A stretch of 40,180 nucleotides of DNA from a virus (IMGVR_UViG_3300046529_000277:1-40180), one strand, 5' to 3'. Positions 28,544 through 36,163 are shown, counted from the stretch's first letter. A program made the numbers and translations. The notes: generated by a model from the letters alone, not told the origin.

Positions 28544-30985
28544 TCAGTCCTTCGCGAAGATGCCCGGTCCACTGTTCGGCGGTTCGGCATGCGCGTTGCG
28601 GACACCGACCAGCGCGATACCGGTCTTCGTCTTCTTTCGGGTCACGCCCCGTTCCTCCATGGCGTCATAGAAGCTTCGGCGCGTCCATCGCTCGCGCGAC
28701 GGAAGGTTCTCGGCCTCGCACCAATCGAGATAGGCATTGAATGCCTCGGTGCCGTTCATCGCGTGCGTGTCCTCGGCCGCTTCGAGGATGCCCGGGAAGA
28801 ACCCTGCGAGGGCGTCTGACGTCTCCCGATACTCCTTCACGGCCTTCTTAATCACCCCCGGGTCTTCGAGCCCCGTGGCGTACCACTCGACAGCGCCACG
28901 GACCGCCCAAGCGGCGATCCCCTCGGCCTCGGCGAGAAGCTTCCGGTCGAGGTCGTGATCACGCTCATGCGGGGCGAACCATCGCTTGAACGGGATCATC
29001 TTCACTCGACGCCAAAGCCCCTCATCCTGCCCCCGGAACTTCGGCTTGTGGTTCGTGGCGAGCATGAGAAGGAACGTCGGCTTGAACGTGAAGAACTCTT
29101 GCCGGAGGAACCGGGCGGCGATCTCATCCTTACCGGTGACCCTCTTCAGCACGGCCTCGCTCATGGGCTTGCCCGACTCACCCTCGGCAGCCATGACGAA
29201 GCGCGAACCCCGAAGCGCCGCAATGTCGTTGGGGATGCCACCCCCCGACTTCTCCTCGAACGTCGCGAAGGGCGTCGTCTTCGTGTAAGCCCGGAAGACA
29301 GCCGTCAGGGTGTCGGTCAGGACTGACTTCCCGTTCGCCCCCTTGCCCCACAGAACAGCGAAGCACTGTTCATCCGTGTTGCCCGTGATGCCGTAGCCGA
29401 CCAGTCGGCGCATGTAGCCCGGAAGGTCGGGGTTCCCCGGGAAGATTTCGTCGAGGAACCTTTCCCAACGGGGACACTGCGCCTCGGACTTGAAGCTGAT
29501 GTCGAGGACGTAGGTCAGCATGTCGGCCGGGTCGTGCCCGCGAAGCTTGCCCGTCCGCAGGTCCACCGTTCCATTCCGGAAGGTAGCGAGGTGCGGGTTA
29601 GCGTCGAACTCGGACGCGTCCACGTGGACGTTCGGCACCGACCGAAGCTCGGTCATGAGAGCGTCGATACGGGTCGTCATGGTGAACCCGCGCGCCTTCT
29701 GTGTCTCGCCCGCGAGGACCAGTGCAGCCCCCATGCGGTGAACTTCCTGACGGACCTTGACAGTTGACCGTTCCCACACGACGCCGTTCCACACGAAGTA
29801 GCCGAGGCCAGGGGCGTACTTGATCCTGCCCCCGCACCACGCGACCAGCGCGTGAGCGTTCATCGCGTCGGACTCCCCGAAGCGGGTCACCAGCGCCGCG
29901 AGGACGCGTGCAGCCTCCTTCCCCTGCTCGGTGCTGACGACGTCGCTACCGGTCCGGTCGGTCACGTCGGCCGACACCTTCTCGGCCTTCGCCTCGGCGG
30001 CATCCTGCACCGGTCGAGCGGCCTTGACGGCAGCGTGCAAGGCAGCCGGGAAGCCCTCGGGGTCACGCTCGCGCCAGTCAGTCAGGTCATCCCCCGGTCG
30101 AGGGATGCGGAGCCCGAAGACCTCGACACCGAACGGCTTCAGCCCCTCGGCGAGACGCTGATTGAAGCCGTGCCCGGCGGCGTCGTTGTCTCCGGCGGCG
30201 ATCACCTGCTGTCCGCGCAAGCCCTCGGCAAGCTCGGCCAGTAGTTCCGGCGAACCCGCGAGCGAAGCGCCACGGATCACGACCGTGTCGTATCCGACAG
30301 CAACCGCCGTGAGCCCGTCCCCCGGTCCCTCGCTGACGATTGCTACGCCGTACCCCCCTTGCCCCCGGAACACGCCGTAGGGACTCCAGCGCTGCCCCTC
30401 GGGGTTCTTCAGGCTGACCCAACGACCGGGGCAGTTGCCGGACAGGTCCCGACCCTGTAGCCCTCGGGCGACCCCGTCGAAACCGATCAGCGGGACAGTC
30501 AGGCGCGGGTATGCCATGAACGAGCGGGACCGGTAGGTGAACCACTCCTCAGGGATCAGGTCGCCGTCGTCGACCCCTAGCCGGAGATCGAAAGTCGCTT
30601 CCGGGTCGAGGCCGAACCGGTTCTCTGCGTAGGTCGCGCCCCGTATCGACCACTCGTCGTCGAGCTTCCGGAGGATGGTCACGGCGTGGTCAATGTAGTT
30701 GGCTAGCCCGGCAGTTGGGCCGACCCCGACCAGCTTCGGCCGTTCCTTCGGGACGTTGATCCCGGGGCCGGTTGCGTCGAACATGTCGGACTGCCGGAGA
30801 CCGGCCGCTTTCACCACGTCGGCGAAGGTGCAGCCGGTCCGGCAGGCGATCCGAACCTTCAGGTCGTCCCCTCGCCAAATGCGAAGCGAGGGACGCGAGT
30901 CAGCGTGTGCGGGGCACAGAGCTAGGTACCCGTCCGACACCTCCTCGACCTGCGAGAAGCGGGCGAGAATGTCAGTGAAGCGCAT
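28544..30985 (-). CDS. Primase/helicase fusion (CHC2-TOPRIM-SF3)
   Basis: 813 aa from ATG 30985 (AAGGAA upstream; GTG 30991 is equally possible). The N-terminal CHC2-type zinc site has C-P-A-H (LALCPAHADSRPSL) and two Cys (IACRTGCTF). The TOPRIM part has VAIVSEGPGDGLTAVAVG and AAGDNDAAGHG, near residues 215-265. The C-terminal D5/SF3 helicase has Walker A FAVLWGKGANGKSVLTDTL (near 550), Walker B-like SRFVMAAEGESG, and motif C LLMLATNHKP. Together they prime and unwind DNA at the phage fork. Confidence 0.93.
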   Translation of the reverse strand: MRFTDILARFSQVEEVSDGYLALCPAHADSRPSLRIWRGDDLKVRIACRTGCTFADVVKAAGLRQSDMFDATGPGINVPKERPKLVGVGPTAGLANYIDHAVTILRKLDDEWSIRGATYAENRFGLDPEATFDLRLGVDDGDLIPEEWFTYRSRSFMAYPRLTVPLIGFDGVARGLQGRDLSGNCPGRWVSLKNPEGQRWSPYGVFRGQGGYGVAIVSEGPGDGLTAVAVGYDTVVIRGASLAGSPELLAELAEGLRGQQVIAAGDNDAAGHGFNQRLAEGLKPFGVEVFGLRIPRPGDDLTDWRERDPEGFPAALHAAVKAARPVQDAAEAKAEKVSADVTDRTGSDVVSTEQGKEAARVLAALVTRFGESDAMNAHALVAWCGGRIKYAPGLGYFVWNGVVWERSTVKVRQEVHRMGAALVLAGETQKARGFTMTTRIDALMTELRSVPNVHVDASEFDANPHLATFRNGTVDLRTGKLRGHDPADMLTYVLDISFKSEAQCPRWERFLDEIFPGNPDLPGYMRRLVGYGITGNTDEQCFAVLWGKGANGKSVLTDTLTAVFRAYTKTTPFATFEEKSGGGIPNDIAALRGSRFVMAAEGESGKPMSEAVLKRVTGKDEIAARFLRQEFFTFKPTFLLMLATNHKPKFRGQDEGLWRRVKMIPFKRWFAPHERDHDLDRKLLAEAEGIAAWAVRGAVEWYATGLEDPGVIKKAVKEYRETSDALAGFFPGILEAAEDTHAMNGTEAFNAYLDWCEAENLPSRERWTRRSFYDAMEERGVTRKKTKTGIALVGVRNAHAEPPNSGPGIFAKD

Positions 30986-31014
30986 AGTCACTATTCCTTT
31001 CCTCGCCCGCCTTA

Positions 31015-31031
31015 GAACGGGAGGGTTTCAT
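31015..31031 (-). promoter_or_regulatory. 16-bp asymmetric element, copy E
   Basis: Minus strand ATGAAACCCTCCCGTTC, directly after the stop codon of the nuclease gene (31032) and 29 nt before the primase/helicase start. Confidence 0.85.
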
Positions 31032-31583
31032 CTAGTCCGAGTAGGCCGAATCCGCCCATTGCGCCCGGACAGCCCGCAGCAGATCCGCGAAGAACAGAAG
31101 GTCGGTTCGGAAGTACCACCGGCCGGTATCGGTGCCTCGGGCGGACAGCTCGAAGTGGTAGCAACCGGCGAAGTACGCGGCGGACGGGCACTGAAGGAAC
31201 AGCCGAAGCCGGGTGAACGTCCGCACGTCGATGTACACCGAGGCCGTTCGGGTGGCGAAGTTGCGGTTCTTCCGCACGGCGACAGCGAAGGGGAAACCGG
31301 CGTTCTTCGCCTCGACTAGACCCTGTCGAATCCACGCGGGTACCGCCGAGGACTTCACGTCTTTGCACTCGACCACGAAGGGCCACGCGTGCAAGTCGCC
31401 GACGTCGTGATTCCCTTCCTGTGCCTGCCTCTTGACGTTCAGGGGGTCGGCCGGGTTCCTGAACTTCGTCACCCCGGGCGGAAGGTCCCGCCAGTGGTCG
31501 ACGTACAGGCCGAGGAAATCGTTCAGGTAGTCCCGAGTTGCGGACTCCCACGCCGTGCCCCGCTGTTTGTTCGGGTTAGCCAC
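31032..31583 (-). CDS. PD-(D/E)XK nuclease, resolvase-like
   Basis: 183 aa from GTG 31583, overlapping the 27-aa gene by 8 nt. N-terminal RGTAWESATRDYLNDFLG supplies the first Glu; GNHDVGDLHAWPFVVECKDV supplies the Asp and the ExK core, all typical of PD-(D/E)XK enzymes such as Holliday junction resolvases and Mrr-like nucleases. IRQGLVEAKNAGFPFAVAVR is the usual following helix-strand. It lies in the replication block, so a role in branched-DNA resolution is likely. Confidence 0.8.
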   Translation of the reverse strand: MANPNKQRGTAWESATRDYLNDFLGLYVDHWRDLPPGVTKFRNPADPLNVKRQAQEGNHDVGDLHAWPFVVECKDVKSSAVPAWIRQGLVEAKNAGFPFAVAVRKNRNFATRTASVYIDVRTFTRLRLFLQCPSAAYFAGCYHFELSARGTDTGRWYFRTDLLFFADLLRAVRAQWADSAYSD

Positions 31584-31659
31584 GACGCTCCCCGCTTCCG
31601 ATCACGGCAATGCAGAAACCGATGATGAACCAACAGGCCATATCCATCCATGCGGGCAT
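31576..31659 (-). CDS. 27-aa single-pass membrane peptide
   Basis: ATG 31659 overlaps the stop of the 60-aa gene (TAATG), and its own TAA overlaps the GTG of the nuclease gene. The sequence MPAWMDMACWFIIGFCIAVI is almost wholly hydrophobic, followed by a charged GSGERRG end. The double coupling and intact frame argue that it is translated. Function unknown. Confidence 0.55.
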   Translation of the reverse strand: MPAWMDMACWFIIGFCIAVIGSGERRG

Positions 31660-31841
31660 TACGGCACCTTCCGAATCACAGCGCCTCGGTTGTGCGCCAC
31701 TGTCAGCGCATCGGAGTACCGGGGCCAATCCACACGCTTCACGGCGTCGGCGCGCAACAGCACGACGTCACCGGTTTGCAGCTTCCGCAGGTCGCCGAGG
31801 GCAGGGGCGGAAGCGAGCGACACACTGAGTGGTTTCTTCAT
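31659..31841 (-). CDS. Small 60-aa protein
   Basis: ATG 31841, 7 nt after a GAGGGAG ribosome site. Sequence KKPLSVSLASAPALGDLRKL then QTGDVVLLRADAVKRVDWPR and a basic end, suggesting a small SH3-like beta fold. Palindrome copy 12 lies 9 nt upstream. No function assigned. Confidence 0.65.
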   Translation of the reverse strand: MKKPLSVSLASAPALGDLRKLQTGDVVLLRADAVKRVDWPRYSDALTVAHNRGAVIRKVP

Positions 31842-31850
31842 GTCTCCCTC

Positions 31851-31874
31851 GGTCCTCCTCACGTGAGGAGGACC
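31851..31874. repeat. Intergenic palindrome, copy 12 (24 bp)
   Basis: Perfect palindrome just downstream of the terminator at 31883-31919 and 9 nt before the 60-aa gene. Confidence 0.95.
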
Positions 31875-31882
31875 AACGACGA

Positions 31883-31919
31883 AGGGGCGGACAGCACCGG
31901 ATAGGTACTGCCCGCCCCT
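31883..31919 (-). terminator. Terminator-like hairpin after the 91-aa gene
   Basis: Minus strand AGGGGCGGGCAG pairs with CTGTCCGCCCCT (one G-U), 3 nt after the stop at 31923; followed by TTCGTCGTTGG rather than a clean T run. Confidence 0.7.
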
Positions 31920-31922
31920 CGG

Positions 31923-32198
31923 CTAGCTCTGGTTTCCCGGCTGCACTAGCCGGACGTGCTCCGCACCGATCCACACGGCGCGAAGCGACTTGCGTGCGGT
32001 GAAGCCGGATTCGGTACCGGTCGGCCGAACCTTCAGCATGGGGACGAGTCGCCCCTTCAGCCCCGGAACGGCCGTGACCTTCTCGACCACGGCGTCAGTC
32101 ATGCGCACTCGGTTCGCCTGCCGGGCCGCGTAGGCGACCGTGTCGCCCCGGTACAGCTCTTCCCCGGCATAGTCGGTGATGACTCCACGCTTGCCCAT
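31923..32198 (-). CDS. Unknown 91-aa protein
   Basis: ATG 32198 overlaps the upstream stop (TGATG). The N-terminal half (MGKRGVITDYAGEELYRGDT) and AYAARQANRVRMTDAVVEKV, VRPTGTESGF, suggest a small beta-barrel of the kind seen in many phage early proteins. Unknown function. Confidence 0.65.
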   Translation of the reverse strand: MGKRGVITDYAGEELYRGDTVAYAARQANRVRMTDAVVEKVTAVPGLKGRLVPMLKVRPTGTESGFTARKSLRAVWIGAEHVRLVQPGNQS

Positions 32199-32503
32199 CA
32201 GATACTCCCCCACGCGCGGGTGTACGCGCTGTTGCCGTAGTTCTCGAACCGGACTCCCTGCACGGTGTGGCCGTACGGGTCACGCTTCTGGACCAACCTG
32301 CCCTCGGCCGTCGAGGTCGGCGAGGCGAACCCGGCCTTCCCGAGGGCAGCCGAGACAGCGTCGGCATGCTTGCGCGGCGAAAGCTGTTCGTCTCCCCCGA
32401 TGTGCCCGAGGATCGCCCGCAGCGTGCGCGCCTCGGCTTCGTCGAGGATCAGGGTCACCTTCGTGACCTTGACGGTCTCTGTCTTCGTTGTGGCCTCGGC
32501 CAT
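32198..32503 (-). CDS. Unknown 101-aa protein
   Basis: ATG 32503 with AGGAGAGAGACAC upstream; the same 18-base leader precedes the RDF gene at 33460. The N-terminus is TETVKVTKVTLILDEAEART, then LRAILGHIGGDEQLSPRKHA and a C-terminal segment VQKRDPYGHTVQGVRFENYG. No recognised family. Confidence 0.65.
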   Translation of the reverse strand: MAEATTKTETVKVTKVTLILDEAEARTLRAILGHIGGDEQLSPRKHADAVSAALGKAGFASPTSTAEGRLVQKRDPYGHTVQGVRFENYGNSAYTRAWGSI

Positions 32504-32514
32504 GTGTCTCTCTC

Positions 32515-32748
32515 CTACAGGTCGTTGTCGTCGTCGTACACGCCGAAGCGGCGGCGGCGCTCATGGATGAACGCTTTACGGAACTCGGGCCGGACGTCCC
32601 AAAGGGGCGCGCGGATCAGTTCGTTGGTCGCGGATCGCAGTAGGCGGGCGACGCCCTTCGGGTCGAGGCCGCGAAGGTCCGCCAGCGAGGGCGATTCGGG
32701 GAGCGGGGCAGAGTCGTCGATGCTCTGCCCCGGGTCGGTGCTGGTCAC
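32515..32748 (-). CDS. Unknown 77-aa protein
   Basis: GTG 32748 just after the RDF stop. Contains LADLRGLDPKGVARLLRSAT and RKAFIHERRRRFGVYDDDND, helical with an acidic end. Unassigned; position suggests co-expression with the RDF. Confidence 0.6.
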   Translation of the reverse strand: MTSTDPGQSIDDSAPLPESPSLADLRGLDPKGVARLLRSATNELIRAPLWDVRPEFRKAFIHERRRRFGVYDDDNDL

Positions 32749-32752
32749 CCGG

Positions 32753-33460
32753 TCACTCAGCGATGGCAGCGTTGTAGGAACGGATGTTGTCGAGGACCGG
32801 CTTCCGGTAGCTCACGTCACGGCCCTTCTTCGTGGTGTACTCGACCAGTTCGAGAGACATGGTCGCGACGGCTTCGCCGCCAACCCGGTCCAGCGCGTTT
32901 TCGTACTGGTGAAGCACCTCGGCCATGGTCCAACTGCCGGAACGGAACTGGAAAGTACCGAGGTCGGGGTCATCCGCGAGGCGGAACGTCACACGGATGT
33001 CGGGCTTCGGGCCCATGTAGTCCTTCGCGGCTGCCTTGCGCTCCGCGAACAGTGCGGGGCAGCCACACGGCCGACCAGCCTTGTCGTCCGGCGACAGGTA
33101 CTCGACTCCGTCGCAGTGGTGAACGAGCTTGCCCCGGTTCCACAGCTTCATGTCGGACTTCAGGGCCGACGCGCCGTCGAGGATGATCTGAACACCCTCG
33201 GCCGGGGTCAGAACCTCTATGAAGTTCTCCGACGTGCTGTCGGTCTCGACCGGTGCGCCGCCGAGAAGCTGAGCGACAGCCTGAGCGACGTCGGGGCTAC
33301 CCGTGGTCACTCGCCACGAATTGAGCGAGACCGGAATGGTCTGCCCCTTCGCGTCGACCTCGGTCGCGCCGGAGTGGAACCGGCCGACAGTGTCGTCCGT
33401 GTAGTTCGTCCGCTCCTTCGGCTGTGCGTCAGGGTCGGTCTCGAAGATGCGAAGCGCCAT
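32753..33460 (-). CDS. Recombination directionality factor, phiC31 gp3-like
   Basis: 235 aa from ATG 33460 with AGGAGAG upstream. The opening LRIFETDPDAQPKERTNYTD, then DDTVGRFHSG and SLNSWRVTTGSPDVAQAVAQ, LLGGAPVETD match the phiC31 gp3 family, which reverses serine integrase from attP x attB to attL x attR recombination. A later GRPCGCP and the acidic DIRVTFRLADDPDLGTFQF also fit the family. It pairs functionally with the integrase at 19052-20833, and as in phiC31 it lies within the early/replication genes. A long leader hairpin (33489-33524) and a 16-bp element precede it. Confidence 0.85.
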   Translation of the reverse strand: MALRIFETDPDAQPKERTNYTDDTVGRFHSGATEVDAKGQTIPVSLNSWRVTTGSPDVAQAVAQLLGGAPVETDSTSENFIEVLTPAEGVQIILDGASALKSDMKLWNRGKLVHHCDGVEYLSPDDKAGRPCGCPALFAERKAAAKDYMGPKPDIRVTFRLADDPDLGTFQFRSGSWTMAEVLHQYENALDRVGGEAVATMSLELVEYTTKKGRDVSYRKPVLDNIRSYNAAIAE

Positions 33461-33488
33461 GTGTCTCTCTCCTGAGTGCAGTTGGGAA

Positions 33489-33524
33489 GAGGCGAGCGGG
33501 GGTTTGTTCCGCCCCGCCCGCCTC
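33489..33524 (-). promoter_or_regulatory. Leader hairpin of the RDF gene
   Basis: Minus strand GAGGCGGGCGGGG pairs with CCCCGCTCGCCTC (13 bp, one G-U), 29 nt before the RDF start and just downstream of element copy F. It may terminate, process or attenuate the RDF message; no T run follows. Confidence 0.6.
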
Positions 33525-33537
33525 TCTGCCCTCCCCG

Positions 33538-33554
33538 GAACGGGAGGGTTTCAC
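33538..33554 (-). promoter_or_regulatory. 16-bp asymmetric element, copy F
   Basis: Minus strand GTGAAACCCTCCCGTTC, between the stop of the 63-aa gene (33558) and the RDF leader hairpin. Confidence 0.85.
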
Positions 33555-33557
33555 GGC

Positions 33558-33749
33558 CTACTGGGACACGTGGAACCGGTTCGGCAGGCTCTCGCCGTAG
33601 TCCGTATAGGTCGACCGGAACTCGGGCGGGTCGACGGGACCAGGACCCATGTCACAGCACCCGCACCCCTTGTCAGGGGCGTACACGGGCAAGTCGCCGT
33701 GTTCGTCGACTAGTTCCTGAAGACGCTTGATCAGCGCGGAAGCCTTCAC
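33558..33749 (-). CDS. Small Cys-rich 63-aa protein
   Basis: GTG 33749 overlapping the lipoprotein stop (GTGA). A helix (KASALIKRLQELVDEHGDLP) is followed by VYAPDKGCGCCDMGPG, a compact Cys cluster. Short proteins of the 'LIKxLQEL...GDLPV' type are common in phages; function unknown. A longer frame to 33920 has no coding look and is not used. Confidence 0.65.
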   Translation of the reverse strand: MKASALIKRLQELVDEHGDLPVYAPDKGCGCCDMGPGPVDPPEFRSTYTDYGESLPNRFHVSQ

Positions 33750-33952
33750 CGGCGACCCTTCCTGAGGGTCACCGTGTGGTGCACGACCACGTGATGAACC
33801 ACGACGTGGTGAACTACCGTGTGGTGCACGACAGTTGTGTGATGGGAGTGTGAGTAGTCGTATTCGGACGGCTGACAGGCAGACAGCCCGAGGGCCGCCC
33901 CCATAGCGAGGACGGCCCAAGCGGTACGGCGGATCAAGAGATGGTTTCCCAC
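33746..33952 (-). CDS. Predicted lipoprotein with His-His repeats
   Basis: 68 aa from GTG 33952, or 63 aa from TTG 33937; both overlap the RNA ligase end. The signal peptide reads LIRRTAWAVLAMGAALGLSA with a lipobox ending LSAC. After acylation at that Cys comes a 25-residue run of the pentad VVHHT/VVHHV repeated about four times, then a basic tail. The His pairs every five residues suggest metal binding. A cell-surface role during infection or lysogeny is possible. No homologous family known to me. Confidence 0.65.
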   Translation of the reverse strand: MGNHLLIRRTAWAVLAMGAALGLSACQPSEYDYSHSHHTTVVHHTVVHHVVVHHVVVHHTVTLRKGRR

Positions 33953-34791
33953 TTTCCGGAATCGTTCCCGTCGAGGGTCACCTTCGTGACCTGACGGGCG
34001 GCGTGGTGGTAGACACACACGCCTTCGGGGTTGTTGAAGCCGGGGGCCGCCAACGAACCCTCGGACTTCAGCATTGCCAGCACGGCGGAAACCGTGGTGG
34101 TCGAGAAGTCGCCTCGGAACAGCACGGGCACGGTTGCGACCTCGACACCGCCGAGGGTCACCTTTACGGACGCGTGCTTGTCGGTGTTGAACAGCGAGAA
34201 GAACCGGGAGTCGACGCCGTAGTGACGGTTGATCCCCTTGCCCCACCACTCGCCGAAGTGCAGACCCGGGCCGAGGACGGCAGCCAGCTCGACAGCGTTC
34301 GCGTGGACCCACGCGGCGAACCCGCTGTTGTCCGTCGACTTGCCCGGGAAGATCAGCCGGTTCCGGGACTGTGCCGTGACAGCGTAGGTACCGGGAAGGT
34401 CAGGGTTCTCGACGACGTGAACGGCAGCGTTCGTCCCGTCGATCTTCTCGGTAATGGTCATCCCCCGGAACAGGCGCGGGGTCTTCGGCCACGGGACGAA
34501 CGCCGGACCGGTCGGCTTCTCCTCGGCGACGGTCGGCTTGCCCGCGTCCTTGACGTCCCGCCAGTTGACCGGGCAGAACTCGACCACGCCGGTCGTCACA
34601 GTCCGGCTGCCGATCTGCTCCCACTCACCGCTGTGCGTGTTGACGGCCCGGGTCGCACCCTTGGAACCGCTGTACGGCCCGTAGACGGCCGTTGTGGTGT
34701 GCGGAGGGGTCACGCCGTCGGCGTAGGTCCGTACGGTCGTGAGGACGGCACGGAAGACCTCGGAGTCGTGAATGGACGTGCTTCGAGCCAT
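33934..34791 (-). CDS. RNA ligase (nucleotidyltransferase superfamily)
   Basis: 285 aa from ATG 34791 with GAGAGAG upstream. Motif I is ITEKIDGTNAAVHVV (Lys near residue 117, the adenylated residue), preceded by the PRLFRG lead-in of DRB0094/Rnl-type ligases. GPGLHFGEWWGKGINRHYG corresponds to motif IIIa, and PEGVCVYHHA plus TKVTL to motifs IV and V. It seals RNA ends via ligase-AMP, typically repairing tRNAs cut by host defence nucleases. The phage's own tRNA genes make this role attractive. No polynucleotide kinase partner is seen. Confidence 0.82.
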   Translation of the reverse strand: MARSTSIHDSEVFRAVLTTVRTYADGVTPPHTTTAVYGPYSGSKGATRAVNTHSGEWEQIGSRTVTTGVVEFCPVNWRDVKDAGKPTVAEEKPTGPAFVPWPKTPRLFRGMTITEKIDGTNAAVHVVENPDLPGTYAVTAQSRNRLIFPGKSTDNSGFAAWVHANAVELAAVLGPGLHFGEWWGKGINRHYGVDSRFFSLFNTDKHASVKVTLGGVEVATVPVLFRGDFSTTTVSAVLAMLKSEGSLAAPGFNNPEGVCVYHHAARQVTKVTLDGNDSGKWETIS

Positions 34792-34913
34792 GGGGTTTCT
34801 CTCTCCTGTTTGAACGGAAGGGGCGCTAGGTGCTCGCAGCAGTTGAAGCACCGGAGTACGGGGATGCGTGGGTGCGGAACGAGCGTGGTCGGCCCGCAGT
34901 TAGGGCACTTCAC
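34710..34913 (-). CDS. Small zinc-ribbon protein, overlapping the RNA ligase start
   Basis: 67 aa from GTG 34913, which overlaps the stop of the membrane gene (GTGA). CPNCG and CFNCC (residues 3-33) form a four-Cys zinc ribbon. After KQERETPWLEARP the frame runs another 20 residues into the ligase gene in a different frame. The ribbon part looks genuine; the C-terminal overlap of 82 nt is unusual. Confidence 0.5.
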   Translation of the reverse strand: MKCPNCGPTTLVPHPRIPVLRCFNCCEHLAPLPFKQERETPWLEARPFTTPRSSVPSSRPYGPTPTA

Positions 34914-35074
34914 TTCCCGCCGGGCAGACAGCGAAGCGGCACGTACCGGACGGAGACGTTGTTGAAGTCGGAACACGGCCGGTGCGCGTTGTACGCGTTC
35001 ACGCCGAGGGCTACGGCGACGACCGCCAGTAGCCCGGCAATGCAGCCGATCAGTTGAGCGGTGTCGTCCCTCAC
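34910..35074 (-). CDS. Small membrane protein (54 aa)
   Basis: GTG 35074 overlaps the exonuclease stop (GTGA). One transmembrane segment (AQLIGCIAGLLAVVAVALGV) followed by a short tail with two Cys (RPCSDFNNVSVRYVPLRC). The longer frame to 35164 lies inside the exonuclease gene. Function unknown. Confidence 0.65.
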   Translation of the reverse strand: MRDDTAQLIGCIAGLLAVVAVALGVNAYNAHRPCSDFNNVSVRYVPLRCLPGGK

Positions 35075-35910
35075 TTGCCACGCCTCTCGGTGCCGGTTAC
35101 CAGCCGCTTGACGGACTTCGCGAGGGCACGGCCGATCACGGTCCGGTTCGTCTCGCGGTCCCATGTGAAAATCTTCCGAAGCGTCAGGAAGAGGTCGAAC
35201 ACGTCGTCATCAATCCGGATGGACCGGAAAGACCACTGAGTGTCGGTGATGTGGAGCACGGCAGCGCCGTCGACCTCGGGCATGGGCTCATGCGTCCCGT
35301 CCGGGCAGACAATGAAGTCGGCACGGGCGTAGGCGGCGAGCTGTAGGGCGACCTCGGCGTGAATGTCCTTCGAGGTCTTCCAGTCCGCAATCAGCAGGAC
35401 CGGGGTACCCGTGCGGTCGGGCGTGATGTTGCCTTCGTCGTCGAGCCACACGCGAAGGATCACGTCGAACGAACCGGCGTACTCGTTCGAGTCGGACCAT
35501 GCGATGTCCTCGGCCCTGACAAGCTCCGGATTCACCGCGTCTAGGAACTGCTCGAAATGCAGCTTGTACGGCATCATGTCCGGGTGCACACGGCCGACGT
35601 CCTCGCCGCGAATCAGACGCTCGAAGAGGTCGTGCGCGTTGCTGCCGACGTCGGCCCGGATGGTCGTGTACCGGCGTGCGGCACCCTTCAGGTAGTCGAT
35701 TGCTCCCTGACGGTCCCGCTTCGCCATGCGGTCGAGGAAATCGAAGCTGTCGACCGCCAGTTCCGCAGTCAGCTTCGCGTTCCACGGAGCGAGGAAGGGC
35801 TTCGGCAGCATTCCGATAATGCTGGTGACGCCCGGGTGCTTGATCTCGGGGCGCGAGGCGTCCACGTAGAAGCGGGAACCGCCCCGCATTACTGTCTTGA
35901 CTTGGCCCAT
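35071..35910 (-). CDS. Cas4/RecB-like PD-(D/E)XK exonuclease
   Basis: 279 aa from ATG 35910; an upstream extension in frame (to 35970) would begin inside the 16-bp repeat and is unlikely. RADVGSNAHDLFERL gives the GxxxH box of RecB-family nucleases. EYAGSFDVILRVW supplies the Asp (near 150), VLLIADWKTSKD the DxK (near 183), and EVALQLAAYARADF the QxxxY helix. It probably resects DNA ends for replication or recombination. It is first in its operon, behind promoter-like module 2. Confidence 0.88.
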   Translation of the reverse strand: MGQVKTVMRGGSRFYVDASRPEIKHPGVTSIIGMLPKPFLAPWNAKLTAELAVDSFDFLDRMAKRDRQGAIDYLKGAARRYTTIRADVGSNAHDLFERLIRGEDVGRVHPDMMPYKLHFEQFLDAVNPELVRAEDIAWSDSNEYAGSFDVILRVWLDDEGNITPDRTGTPVLLIADWKTSKDIHAEVALQLAAYARADFIVCPDGTHEPMPEVDGAAVLHITDTQWSFRSIRIDDDVFDLFLTLRKIFTWDRETNRTVIGRALAKSVKRLVTGTERRGK

Positions 35911-35953
35911 TCGGGCACCCCTATCGGGTCGGTGCGTGCTTACACCCGATAGG

Positions 35954-35970
35954 GAACGGGAGGGTTTCAC
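35954..35970 (-). promoter_or_regulatory. 16-bp asymmetric element, copy G
   Basis: Minus strand GTGAAACCCTCCCGTTC, 43 nt before the exonuclease start. It is followed by an inverted repeat CCCTATCGGGT/ACCCGATAGGG (about 35921-35955) that spans most of the leader. Confidence 0.85.
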
Positions 35971-35977
35971 CTCTCCC

Positions 35978-36125
35978 GGGTGACGGTGGAGACGGTTCTA
36001 GGGCACTTTCGGTTTAGCTATGGGTTTCTTATAGGCAATCCAAAAACAGGGGTAGAAACGTCACTCGTCACCATCCCCTTCCGCTGTCGGCACCGCCGAG
36101 GGCGTACGCGCCCGTCTGAGGGCAT
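35978..36125 (-). promoter_or_regulatory. Promoter-like module 2 (early operon)
   Basis: Related to module 1: identical at 36053-36073, then an AT-rich core with TATAAG 19 nt after TTTCTA on the minus strand. It also shares the ATGCCC-CAGACGGGC-GCCCTCGG pattern upstream. The right flank of the inverted repeat is conserved and the left is degenerate (GGGTGACGG). It leads into element copy G and the exonuclease operon. Confidence 0.6.
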
Positions 36126-36127
36126 GC

Positions 36128-36163
36128 AAAAGCCCCGCCCGACCACTAGGGCCAGACGGGGCT
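36128..36163 (-). terminator. Terminator after the 54-aa gene
   Basis: Minus strand AGCCCCG...CGGGGCT stem followed by TTTT, 27 nt after the stop at 36190. Confidence 0.82.

Noticed and set aside
32267-33475. 402-aa plus-strand frame opposite the RDF and neighbours
   Set aside because: Spans several well-supported minus-strand genes and their overlaps; shadow frame.
34003-34965. 320-aa plus-strand frame opposite the RNA ligase
   Set aside because: Shadow of the ligase gene; no motif, composition typical of the complementary strand of high-GC coding DNA.
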